Assembly (NCBI RefSeq): GCF_000002995.4 | Contig: NW_025062475.1 | Span: forward strand, 11,226,187 to 11,290,186 | DNA: 64,000 nucleotides | DNA from: Brugia malayi | Taxonomy: Eukaryota; Nematoda; Chromadorea; Rhabditida; Onchocercidae | Direction: 5' to 3' | Part shown: positions 52,160 through 62,440 of the stretch, piece after piece | Numbering within the stretch: the first letter of the stretch is position 1 | Layout: every line of letters begins with the position of its first letter | The notes under the pieces: model-generated | Told to the model about the DNA's origin: nothing | What the model saw: only the letters and a program-made list of their open reading frames with translations | The model's database searches: none | Position numbers and translations under genes: made by a program

Positions 52160-53453
52160 GTATTCAGATCAAAATGATATGAGAGTAATTTTGCTATTTT
52201 TAAAATTGCATTTTATACTGATGATTTGAAAGCTGTCTTTATTTTCCTTTCAAATTATTGAAAACAATTCTTTACTTGTCTCCTAGTAAATTTCCTTCCT
52301 GTCATCGCTATAATCATTTTTTATCGATTCCCATATGATTATATATCTTTTCTATCATAATCATCAATATAAAATTTGATTTTTTTGCAAGCAAATAATT
52401 AAAATTTTGAGGTTTGAAATTTTGGATATATTTATTATGTGACAGATGTGATCTGATTTTGTTCTTTTCTTCATCCTTTACTTTTTAGACTTTTGTTCTA
52501 ATGATATGTAGAAAACACCAAAGCTTTTCAAAAATTTTCTTTATTAAAGTATGCAATTTATTGGATTTAGAACCTTTTTGATAATGAATTACTTCAAAAT
52601 AATTTTCATTAAATAAATTCTTTTGAAAATTTTTTCAGAAAGTTAGCTAATTTGAAGGAACTTAGGAGTATTCTACTTACTTTGCATGTTAACTTACGAT
52701 TAAATTTAGAGTCATTCGAATGTATATCGAAAATAAACAGAAAATTTCTGCAAATTTCTTTTTTTTTTTTTTTTTTTTTGATACCAATTCATTAAAAAAA
52801 AATATCTACTTTCATCCAAATCATATGACTTAATTAAGAAATACTAAACGGTGAACCAAAATTCCTATTGAAATTCATTTTTTTTTTTTTTTTTCAGAAA
52901 AAGATATCACAATTAAAGTTGGTTGATAAATTTTTAGCATTAGTTTTTTTGTTTGTACAAAAATTTCATATTCATTTCATATATCTCTCATCATTTTTAT
53001 CCTAGAAAGTTATTCCATTCCTTCAAGCTTTCACCTAAATGGTGATTAGCAGTTGTTGGATGTATATTCAGAAGTTCAATTAAATCTGAAATTGTTGATG
53101 AAAAGAAATTCTTTCAGAAAAAGGTAAATATGCACTTTTTTTTTTTTGGTATCAGAAGTAAATAACAACGTTACCTGTTAATTAAACGTTGTTAATTGAA
53201 TATTGAGATATCTATTCATACATTAGCAACAAAAAATCTCAGTGTCATGATGAAGCATAAATAAATATAATATGAAATGAAGTGGACATTGAAAGAATAA
53301 CTATCTTGTTAGTATCATTTATGACTCATCAAGTGACAGTTTTAATTTTTGTTATCAAAAAATAAGTCATAAATTATTTATCGTGCCATATATTTATAAT
53401 TTGACAAGTGAAATATCCATGTGAACGAATTTAAATTGAGTTTAAGCTCAATT

Positions 53454-53650
53454 TATTAGATAAATCGTTTTTTTTTTTCTTGAAACTGACTGATAGGTAA
53501 ATCGTTTTTTCTGCAAACTGACTGATAGACAAATTGTTTTTTTGTTAAAACTGACTGATAGATAAATAGCTCTTTTTTTTAGAATTTCTTTCTTTTTTTT
53601 TTTTTGGAATTGATTAATAGATAAATCTTTTTTCTGAAATTGATTGAATG
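53454..53650. repeat. About 40-bp tandem repeat, five degenerate copies
   Basis: Each unit has AACTGACTGATAGRTAAAT followed by a T-run. Copies become more diverged towards 53.65 kb. On the minus strand the array reads as repeated QFQKK-type peptides, which is a by-product of the repeat. Confidence 0.85.
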
Positions 53651-54885
53651 ATATTTTTTGAACTGATTTTCTCATATAATTCTTTATTAAACGTTTTGAA
53701 AAATACATAATTTATCCAAAATTATATGCTTATTTTTCTATTTTCCCTTTTTTCTCTCTCTCCCATTTTCTTCTCTTCTCTTTTCTAATTTTCATCATAG
53801 TGAGAGAAAAGAATAAAAAGTGAAAACTGAAAGCTTCCTAACAAATAATTATGCCTAAATTAGCTATGGCCATTAAAATGACTCAAGCTTTATTTTTTTC
53901 ACCACATATCTGCAGTTTCATTTCTTATCATTTTCCATCTTGAATTGCCCTTTTTGACATTTTCAGTTTAGATATTTTTTTAAAGGCTTGTTACCTCTTG
54001 TAAGTTTTTAATTGTTTTCAGAATCTCACATTCTTTTTTTTGCACCTAAAACTAACAAAATCCTAATTTTTTGATTTTTTGAAGTTTATACTTTGATGTC
54101 TTAGTTTTTTTTTTTTTTTTTATATATACATATTTCCACATTTTCTTCTTCATATTTTGAATTTTCACTCTTTTCAAGGATTTCTCTTTTTCAGTGTGAA
54201 AGTGCAATTTGAACGCAAAATAGCCATAAAAATTCATTTAATTTCTGACTTAAATTTTACTGAATTCTCCATTACAGAATAAGTTTATCATCAATTGATT
54301 TAATCCTTTTGTCACTTTAAAATCATTGAAATTGAATTCCTTCTAAGAATGTCCTGAAAAGAAATTGAAAGCTTTTCGCAGAATCTTATAAAATCTTGAA
54401 AAAGAAAGTTCAAAAAATTTTTAAAAACCTTGGAATGTTGAAAAAAAGTTTTAAATATCATTAAAAAATCTTGCAGAACTTAACAAATAATAAAGAAAAT
54501 TAAGATACAGCATAGAGTCTGCGAAATGTCATAACATTTTTATAGTATGTTGGAGTTTATTACTGATTAAATTTTTTTTTTTTGAACCTACATTAGGTTA
54601 GTTTAATTTGTGCTTTATACCAATAACCAAACTATAACATAATATTTTGCTATAAAGCTTCACTTACTTTTTTATAGTAATGACTAATTCTAAGTATTTT
54701 TTATCTTGGCAAAAAAAGAAAAAAGAAAAATTACAAATGAAAAAATAAAATATAATTTTGAAAAGTGAAATGAAATTAAGTTAAGCCTTTTTAATTTTAA
54801 CAGCTTTTTACTCATGCTAATAATGATATGTATTATTAAAAAATAGATTCCATCGATTGATTTCTCCTAATTCGTTTCTTAAGTA

Positions 54886-55090
54886 ATCGCTTGTGACAAC
54901 TGCAAAGGATCGATATGCAAGGAAATTGAATTTCAACTATTGAAATTAAATGAGCCCGAAAATTAAATTTCAGTTCAATTTGCATCTAGCAAGCTTGTGA
55001 TTCGATTGTATAGAACAGGCAAGCCTATGCGCAAACCAAACCAATTCATCCTTCTTCCTTCTTTCTTCTTCACTTATAAATACATTCATT
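54886..55090 (+). other. Coding-like island of unknown identity
   Basis: The plus strand reads ACDNCKGSICKEIEF after TTTCTTAAG and runs to a TAA. A second open part follows an AATTTCAG (FASSKLVIRLYRTGKPMRKP), in the same frame on the far side of that stop. Composition is more balanced than the flanks. The CxxC-x4-C spacing hints at metal binding but matches no family I can name. Confidence 0.2.
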
Positions 55091-55788
55091 CTTCTGAGCT
55101 TCTTTTAAATTTCACAAATAGTATCACTGTAATGTTGTTTATATTCAAAATTATAAATTCATAATAAATGAACAACTTTTAAAAAATGATAAATAAGAAT
55201 AAAAATATTGGGTCATTTCATTCTTAAAAATATTTCTAATCATTAATATCTTTATCCGTATATCTTGATATTTGATAAATATATCCCTAATGAAGTTATG
55301 TTTCATCCTTAACCTTTCAAATTATTTGTATTTGTATTTATACTTATTGAGAATTTATATTAGACTTATATAGCGCTCTCAATAAGAGAGGAACCAATCA
55401 GTAACGGAGAATGATGTTAAAATTTTAAAAAATAGTCATATATTTTAAAGTATTCAATGAATTAGTAATATATTCAATCAATAATAATTGTTGACTAATA
55501 ATTTATATTTAACAATCTGAGTAAACAATAAGTAGTGGTAGACAGGATTTATGCAAACTTATCATCTAAATTAATAATTTTAAACTTAAAACTATTTTTA
55601 ATTTAATTGATTTAATTATTCTCTCTTAGTAAAATTTCCCGTTGAATCCATTTATCCTTAAAAGTCTGCCGGAATAGATTTTCGATATTCTCGGGAATAT
55701 CTTCCAAAAAATAAAGGAATTCAAGATTCACCATCTCTGTGTGTCACAGTCTCACCACTCACGTATCACATGGTATGTACGTAACTAG

Positions 55789-56715
55789 CACTTCCAACCA
55801 GAGAAGTATGTGGTACTCGTACCCACACTGAACTTAAGATATCATTGCTGTAATCGATAAGTAAGTTATTATCCAACAATGTCATAGAAATAAGGATTTC
55901 TCTTTTTTCCCCATAGAATCCGACTGTCACGAATATGTCCTTTTCCAACTTATTGATCCTTAGCTGACCTTTTCTTAACCCGAGCAATCATGAAGTAAAC
56001 TATACTAAAAACTTGACAATAGATTAGCTTTATAATGATCACACCTTTTTAATTTGTTCAAAACTCATTTAATCTATCGATAAAGTAATTAATTAAATGA
56101 CGCAGTTAATTATGCAAATTGTGGTAAATTACTATTAAATCGAATAGGTAACAGTTAGAGTTTCCCACTGTAAAATGATCCTTGTAAGGTTCTTGAGTGC
56201 TTCATGCAACAAAAACAATCAGAAAAAGTCAATTAAATTTTGAACTGTTTAAATTTTGCAATATTGTGCTTATTTCATTATCATACAAATGCAGCTTGGC
56301 TGTTTTCATATCAAACTTAGGATGCTAACATTACTGAGTAAGTTGCTGTCCACTAATGATTATAAAAGTGGCTTTTATTCTTATAGAATGCTTCTACGAT
56401 ATATCAAAAAAGACATTTATTTTCTACTTTGCATAAATTACGTTTAGTTGTTCTTTTGTGAGTGAATTTACGTGATACGTGACATATCTAATTGTTGTCT
56501 CGTTTTTAGCTCACGTTCATCTCCATTCATTCCCTACATTTTCTTCAAAAGACGTGATTCAGTGATGTAAATTTCTATATAACAGTTAAACATTCCGGTA
56601 TCCATCTTACAAAATGCAGTAGAGCGGAAGAATGGCTAATTAAATTATTGACGTGTCGTATCGTCGAACTCTTGATAGACTAATCAGATATAACTTAGCT
56701 ATATGCAAATCAAAT
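55789..56715. repeat. 927-bp duplicated block, copy 2
   Basis: Direct repeat of 46619-47545 with the same length and only two differences noticed. Flanks differ abruptly at both ends. Confidence 0.95.
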
Positions 56716-56761
56716 TTTTTATGTCATCCAGAAACTTGTTGTATTCCAGTGAAATATAACC

Positions 56762-57010
56762 GAGGTGTTTAAACAAAAAAGATATGAAATGAAAATGGGA
56801 TTTATTGAGATGAGTGAAAGTTTTGATGTTTCATATGCATAATTATAGCTAAGATTCATTTCATCCATCGACTGATTAAGTTATACCTCAACGGCGTACC
56901 TCAGTAGTGCAAGTAGTTCTTTCCCTGCATGGAAATCATCACTAAATCTCTCAGGTAACGGTTAGAGATCTCCGATATTCCCGGGAATATCTTCCAAAAA
57001 ATAATGGAGC
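56762..57010. repeat. Family module X, copy at 56.8 kb
   Basis: Matches 46309-46560 with scattered substitutions and a short deletion just upstream relative to the first copy. Confidence 0.85.
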
Positions 57011-57068
57011 TTAAACCCGTCACAGACGGTGCCTTCTCCTTGTAGAATAACCACTCATAATTCTTTTT

Positions 57069-57128
57069 ATTTCTTCCAGCGGAATGCTTCCGCTGGAAGA
57101 AATGCGGAAAACATTCCGCTGGAATGCG
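57069..57128. repeat. Short inverted repeats around GCGGAATGCTTCCGC
   Basis: CTTCCAGCGGAATGC, GCTTCCGCTGGAAG and AACATTCCGCTGGAATGCGG lie within 60 bp and can pair with each other as stem-loops. This insertion separates module X from the partial unit at 57.15 kb. Confidence 0.7.
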
Positions 57129-57330
57129 GACAATCATCTCCACACCGAACTTAAGATGTCATTGCTGTAATCGATAGGTAAGTTATTATCCAACAATGTC
57201 ATAGAGATAAAGATCTCTCTTTTACTCTCATAAATTCGACTGTCATGAATTATGTTTGATTGTTATTTCTCATTTAATTCATGTCCTTTTCCAACTTATT
57301 GATCCTTAGCTGACCTTTTCTTAACCCGAA

Positions 57331-57656
57331 CAATCATGAAGTAAACTATATAAATTAACCGAAAATTTTGAGCCTAAAAATTGTAATACAAGCGATTTTC
57401 CAGAAGTTTGTAATTTACATTACTTAAATTATTTATATTCATCTTAAAATTTACCAATATGAACATTGCAAATGTTTTAATAATGCATTGAATTGATTGC
57501 ATTAAAATTTTCCGTTGAATCAATTTATTCTTAAAAATTTTTAAAACTTTACCGGAATAGGTAGAACCACATTTGTATTTATAATTTCCATTATAACACT
57601 AGTTTGAATTTTTGAATAAAAAAAAAATTCGAAACACTGAAATAAAGGTATGAGTT

Positions 57657-57714
<58 letters not shown>

Positions 57715-59190
57715 GAGAGAGCAGGTATACTGAGGCAAACGTTGCTGACGTAAATCATTCAATTTTGTTTTGTTTTTTTCTTTTTTCTTAGCTGATGCTT
57801 TTTTGATTTCAGCATTCGCTCTCGAATTCATCCTTCTCATTTTTCTGAATAAAATATTTTTCTTCTTTTCTGCTTCAAAAAAAAAAAAAATTTTTCTTTT
57901 TTCTTTAATTGCAATTTTAGAGCCTTATAAAGTGTCAGATATCTAAGCATAAAGAGAAGACGTACGAGATAACATAATGATAGCATTCTGAAATCGATTT
58001 CAGTATTTATAGCCTTTCAGGATAGAACACTTAATTGCATCCATTATGCATTCATGATTTATGTGATCTTATGTTTTAAACGATCTGATTGCTTCCTTAA
58101 TGATTACTTAATTTTCATATTGAACATCAAAACTTGGATTTCTATTATCTTATCTTTTTTTTTTAAATTAATTTTTTTCTATTTTTTAGCACTGTGTTGA
58201 AATATTTTATCAGAAGTACTAAAAGATAATTAATTCTCATTAAAATATCTTTTTTTCCTTTTGAAACGTGAATTTTTGTTATTTTTTAAGGCGTTTTTGT
58301 GCTAAATTAAAATTTAGAACTAATTTATTTTTAAACTCTCATCTTTACAAAGTTAGATTTTTTCATTATTTATTGTGAATATGTACTGTTGCCATTACTA
58401 GTAGATCTCATTTTTGAGCAAATCAAGTGATAGATATTTCATATGATTTATTTATCATTATTTAGAAGTTTCGGATATCAATATTAATTCAGTGTCAAAC
58501 AAAAGTTAAAATTTAAACATTATCCAAACTGATAGCTGATACTGTGATAGAAGTTGGTAAGTAGTATTGCTGTTAAGTTCCAATTCCTATTTGCAACATT
58601 TGGATCAACCATTATAATTCACATATAAATAGACTGTTGTTATGAATAACCAAATGATTTCAAGTTTTATCAAACAAAGAAATGAGCAGAAAAGTTTTAA
58701 AATGCATCAATGGTTACAAAAAAAATGGATTCAAAGACATTATGATACTATAACATACTTACATTTTAACAATCACTTTTTACAATTTGAATGTTATCAC
58801 TTGAAATAGAAGGAGCAATTAACAATCAATTATAATTAAATTTAAATCAATTATATCGTATCCAGTAGGGAAGACCAAAATTATTTTTAATATCCTTACA
58901 TGACATCGATTATAAGTAATTTTCTTTTCTAACAAACTTAATCAGATTGCTATGTGTAGAATTTTATTTTGTAAATATTATGATCATTCTTCATTTTTCT
59001 TTTTCTTCTTTTCTCAGTTATAAATTTTTATTTTTATTTTTTGCATTATCCGTTTAAAGAAATATTGCTATAAAATTATAAATAAAGTTAATCAGAAAAC
59101 AAAAATAGTAGAAAAAATGAAGGTGGAAAAGGTGTGAAATTAGTAAGTATGAGAAATTTAATAAATAGCTGTTTAAAAATTTAACCTTCT
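57331..59190. other. AT-rich spacer
   Basis: Nothing coding seen, apart from a short sequence at 57.49-57.56 kb resembling the 55.63-55.68 kb flank of family copy 2 (GTTGAATC...CCGGAATAG). Confidence 0.5.
57657..57721. repeat. GA microsatellite
   Basis: (GA)n of about 32 units with one GGG interruption. Confidence 0.97.
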
Positions 59191-59196
59191 ATTTTA

Positions 59197-59370
59197 TCAA
59201 TATGAAGGAATTTGAAAGTGTAGGAGACGAGTGCTTTTATTTTTTATTTTAATGTTGTGACGTTCAGCTGTGAAATTAAGCTTTAAATTTTCTTCAAAAA
59301 GTGTCACCTTATGTACTCCTGCGCCGATTATCGAGATTGGTTTACTCTTTGCATATACTTCAGCTTTATT
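59197..59370 (-). pseudogene. Coding-like relic, 57 codons to a TGA
   Basis: The minus strand reads AKSKPISIIGAGVHKVTLFE and LNFTAERHNIKIKNKS before a stop. It has no start codon and a stop immediately upstream. The antisense strand is also open in the same codon register, so direction is not certain. Possibly a relic of a gene or of transferred endosymbiont DNA; unproven. Confidence 0.2.
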
Positions 59371-59496
59371 TCAAAAACCTATTCATCTGTTTTTTTTTTT
59401 TCTTTTTTTCTTTCGGAGTTTCTGTGGTTCATATGTAAATTTACGACAATATGTCTGTCCTCAAAATATTATAAATTGAATTAAAAGAGGTATGAT

Positions 59497-59844
59497 TTAA
59501 ATTATTTCACACTTATAACTGAAAATTATTTTTGGCTTAGGCATCTGTTGTTGAATCGAAATATATTTCCAGTATTTTGGCACTAAATTGAAAATGAGAC
59601 TATAAGTTAGGAAGGAATTCGTTAATCGAAAGATGAGTGCAAATTTGATGTTTATCAAATTTAAACTACAAAAAGATACATAGATGTATAATAGAACAAA
59701 AATTAATGCAAAATTTGTTTTTGTGCCTAATGACTTGTAAATGGAAGCTTCCCTAAGTCCGAGATCGTAGATTGCTCGAAGATTGATTATGCAAAATTTA
59801 TGGAAGTATATTATTATGATTAGTAAAAATATGGACATGTCCAT
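59497..59844 (-). CDS. Hypothetical hydrophobic ORF, 115 codons
   Basis: ATG-initiated minus-strand frame with two or three strongly hydrophobic segments (IFLLIIIIYF, FALIFVLLYIYVSF, FLTYSLIFNLV). Hydrophobic frames arise easily in AT-rich DNA because T-rich codons encode Phe, Leu and Ile. No homologue recognised. It lies between two other coding-like relics. Confidence 0.15.
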   Translation of the reverse strand: MDMSIFLLIIIIYFHKFCIINLRAIYDLGLREASIYKSLGTKTNFALIFVLLYIYVSFCSLNLINIKFALIFRLTNSFLTYSLIFNLVPKYWKYISIQQQMPKPKIIFSYKCEII

Positions 59845-60021
59845 ATATCCTTATGTTAGCTCATATTTGGACGCATATAAATGAATATTCATATTTTTAT
59901 TAGCATAAAAAAAAAAAAAAAAATAGCCACGAGAATGTTATTCCTTTTCGCCTTTTTCCATTGGTTTTATTTGATTTAAATTTTTGAGAAAATCCACAAG
60001 CAATTCTTCTTTTTTTGTTAA

Positions 60022-60309
60022 CTTATCCAAAAATGTGTTCCAGAAAATTCCCAAAAGCCTTTCCATGTTCCTAATTTAACAACAGCGTTCCCTCTGGATT
60101 TTACAGATCGTCAACCTATTTGCCTACTTTGCCTTATCGATAAAAAACAATCCATTGAGAGTGCGTTTTGCTATGGCAAGATCTTTGACAAAATCGCGAA
60201 ATGTATAGTCTACAATTTATGTCACATCTTCAAAAACAATCGTGGTGGATCAATTTTGAATGAAAATTCCTACTTGTTTTATAATAATGCCGCAAAGAGT
60301 GAAAAATAA
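60022..60309. pseudogene. Coding-like relic open on the plus strand, protein-like on both
   Basis: The plus strand is open for 95 codons (Cys-rich: PICLLCLIDKK, ESAFCYGKIF, KCIVYNLCH), without an ATG at the start. The minus strand in the same codon register reads VDYTFRDFVKDLAIAKRTLN and then GLFFIDKAK, with a more ordinary amino-acid mix, but has four in-frame stops here, each one C-to-T change away from CAA, CAG or CGA. The frame continues on the minus strand beyond 60.02 kb (KLTKKEELLVDFLKNLNQ) to a stop near 59.94 kb. The second reading suggests a decayed gene. Family not recognised. Confidence 0.25.
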
Positions 60310-60689
60310 AGTGAAGTTTGGTGTTATAAGGCTATAGGTTATGAAACTGAAAGGCAAAAAGTCATTCATCAACAAATAGATAATTTATTAAATGCATTAA
60401 TTTGGTGCTATGCTTTTCAAAAATTTCTCTAGATATTCCAGTTCACTGATAATATACAAATACTTACTAGACGAATGATATAATTTGCGCAATTTTCTTT
60501 TCTGAATAAATAGCAGTTTTTAAAATCATTTATCTGCTAATAAATCTATCAAATAACAAAACTATTTTCTTGACTGTTTTGTGATTATATTTCTTGATTT
60601 TTTCTTTTTTTTTACTTTATGCTTTTTGCTTCTTCCTTCCTCTTCCCTTTTTAATTATTCTAACATTTCCTTGATCACTTCACTTCAGC

Positions 60690-61075
60690 TTTCCAAGTTA
60701 CGAAAACATGTAACCATACCTCAACTGAGCAAAAATGCAGTTCTTTCCCCTACACGAAAACTACTAACAAACCCAGCATATTGCAACCATGAAATTTCGA
60801 CGTTCTAGGAGAACATCTTTCAAAAAATAACAAAGCAAAGCAACCACTATCTGCGCATATCCATACAACGTCGTCTCAATACATAAAAAGGGAATTCTGT
60901 GCTGTTGGAGTCATACGCAGTTTAAATCCGAAAGACCTAAACGTTGCACAACCCGCATGTCCGAAACTAACCTATCATTGCTATCATTAATGAGTAGATT
61001 ACTGTTCAGCAATGATTATAAAAGAAATAAAGATGTCCCTTTTACTCTTCCAGAATTCACCCACTCGTTTATGAA
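60690..61075 (-). pseudogene. Decayed copy 3 of the local gene family
   Basis: Minus strand: FWKSKRDIFIS, then after a frameshift LNSNLLINDSND, HRIPFLCIE, and CYFLKDVLLE, in the same order as the other copies. On the plus strand it shares ACCTCAAC...GCAGTTCTTTCCC with module X. Several frame breaks. Confidence 0.4.
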
Positions 61076-61539
61076 TTGTAAAAACAATTATTTTTTATGT
61101 TACATAGTTTAATTATTAGTTTTTATTTAATGTGCGTTCATTTTTATCTATATATTACATTCGTTTATTTCTTTTATTTCGTTCAGATTTCGTTTTCTTT
61201 GTAATAAAATTAATCTACAAATATTCAAATATGGATTTTTCGTCTCACTGTTTTATTACATCGAATCCCATTTTTTATTTTCTTGAGCATTTAGTAAATC
61301 TTTTTTGATATTTTTTTGTGAACTGTAATCGACTTATTCGTGTCTTAAGTTTCCTCTTCCATTCTGCAATGATGATATCATGAAAGATGTATGAAAAATA
61401 ATTTAATAGAAGTGGAAAGTAGCCATAACGGTTATCTTGATAATTGTTTTTAATTATTTCATATTAGAAAGAGAGAAAGAGAAAAAAAAATTAATAGCGA
61501 TTAGAGTCCTTAAATCAATTTCTTTATTTAGGTTGAAAA

Positions 61540-62440
61540 TAAAGCAATATGAAATAAAAGTGGGATATATCGAAAGAGACGAAAAGGTCTCATTATTAGA
61601 TTAATGCTAGACATTACCATAACAGTGTCTTTCTACTAAGTGAGTTTACAATTGAATTGTTCTGGCTTGTTTGTTTGGTCTATCTGTTCGATTGGTTCAA
61701 TTAGTAATTGTGAAGCTCCTAAGTAATCCTTCGAATTGTGAGCAGTGACAATCTCTCTGCCGAGTTATTTTTCTGATCAACTTTGGCTTATGATTTCTAT
61801 TGCAGATTTTGTGATAAGTAACAACGATCGTGATATTTGTTGATTAATTTTTAACAGATAGTTGGAGTATTATCAATTTAAGCTCTTGGCAAATATAATC
61901 TAAATAATTAGCAAATAAATCTCACCCTAAAAAATCAACAAAAGTTTGATTTCAGAATGGCTACAACCTCCTAATACGTCTAAAATTCATCCCATCCATC
62001 GATAGACCACGAAATTATACTACCGGCATGACTCAACTGCGCTAATTGTAATATGTTCCCTGCAAGAAAACCACTAACAACATACCGAACAGAAATTTCG
62101 GATGATTTTGCAAGACCATCCAAACCCAAGAAAACACGATGCGTGAATACCACCAATCAAAAGAAAACCCCCTACCCGAAACTTCGAATAACACAGAGCA
62201 ACCGGACAAAGAAACCTATGACGTTCACACTCCTGGCTCTGTAGGGACCTAATAGATAGAATATAACCACTTTCATTGCTATCAGTAGTAAGCAGATTAC
62301 TATTCAATAATATCATAGAAAATAGAGTTATCTCTTTTTATTCTCATAGAATCCATCTGTTATGATACATCGAAAAACGCTTAATTGTTGGTTTTCTATT
62401 TTCATTAATTATCTGTATATTACCTTCAACTTATCTCTGT
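61540..62440 (-). pseudogene. Decayed copy 4 of the local gene family
   Basis: Minus strand: DGFYENKKR, LLNSNLLTTDSNES, HRFLCPVALCYSKF, SEISVRYVVSGFLAGN and SIDGMN, matching in order the elements of copies 1-3. It is the longest diverged copy, with frameshifts between the blocks. Its plus strand shows the same landmark sequences as module X (CATCCATCGA, GTTCCCTGCA). Confidence 0.45.

Larger units (their letters stand above)
49972..54860. other. AT-rich gene-poor DNA upstream of the unidentified gene
   Basis: Could contain introns or earlier exons of the minus-strand gene at 49.2-49.97 kb, but none is visible. It otherwise holds homopolymers and the repeats listed. Confidence 0.4.
55620..57330 (-). 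pseudogene. Decayed copy 2 of the local gene family, with duplicated parts
   Basis: Contains the second 927-bp block (55789-56715), module X (56762-57010) and a further partial unit (57147-57330) whose minus strand reads SKREIFISMTLLDNNL and IDYSNDILSS. A fragment of module X also lies at 55690-55730. The order shows that the family spreads as head-to-tail units. Module X on the minus strand reads FWKIFPGISEISNRYL. No complete frame. Confidence 0.5.

Noticed and set aside
53448..53708. 86-codon minus frame with repeated QFQKK
   Set aside because: Produced by the degenerate tandem repeat; no independent evidence of coding.
54891..55030. Minus-strand 24-codon frame starting MNWFGLRIG
   Set aside because: Very short, and the plus-strand reading of the same bases is longer and bounded by better acceptors.
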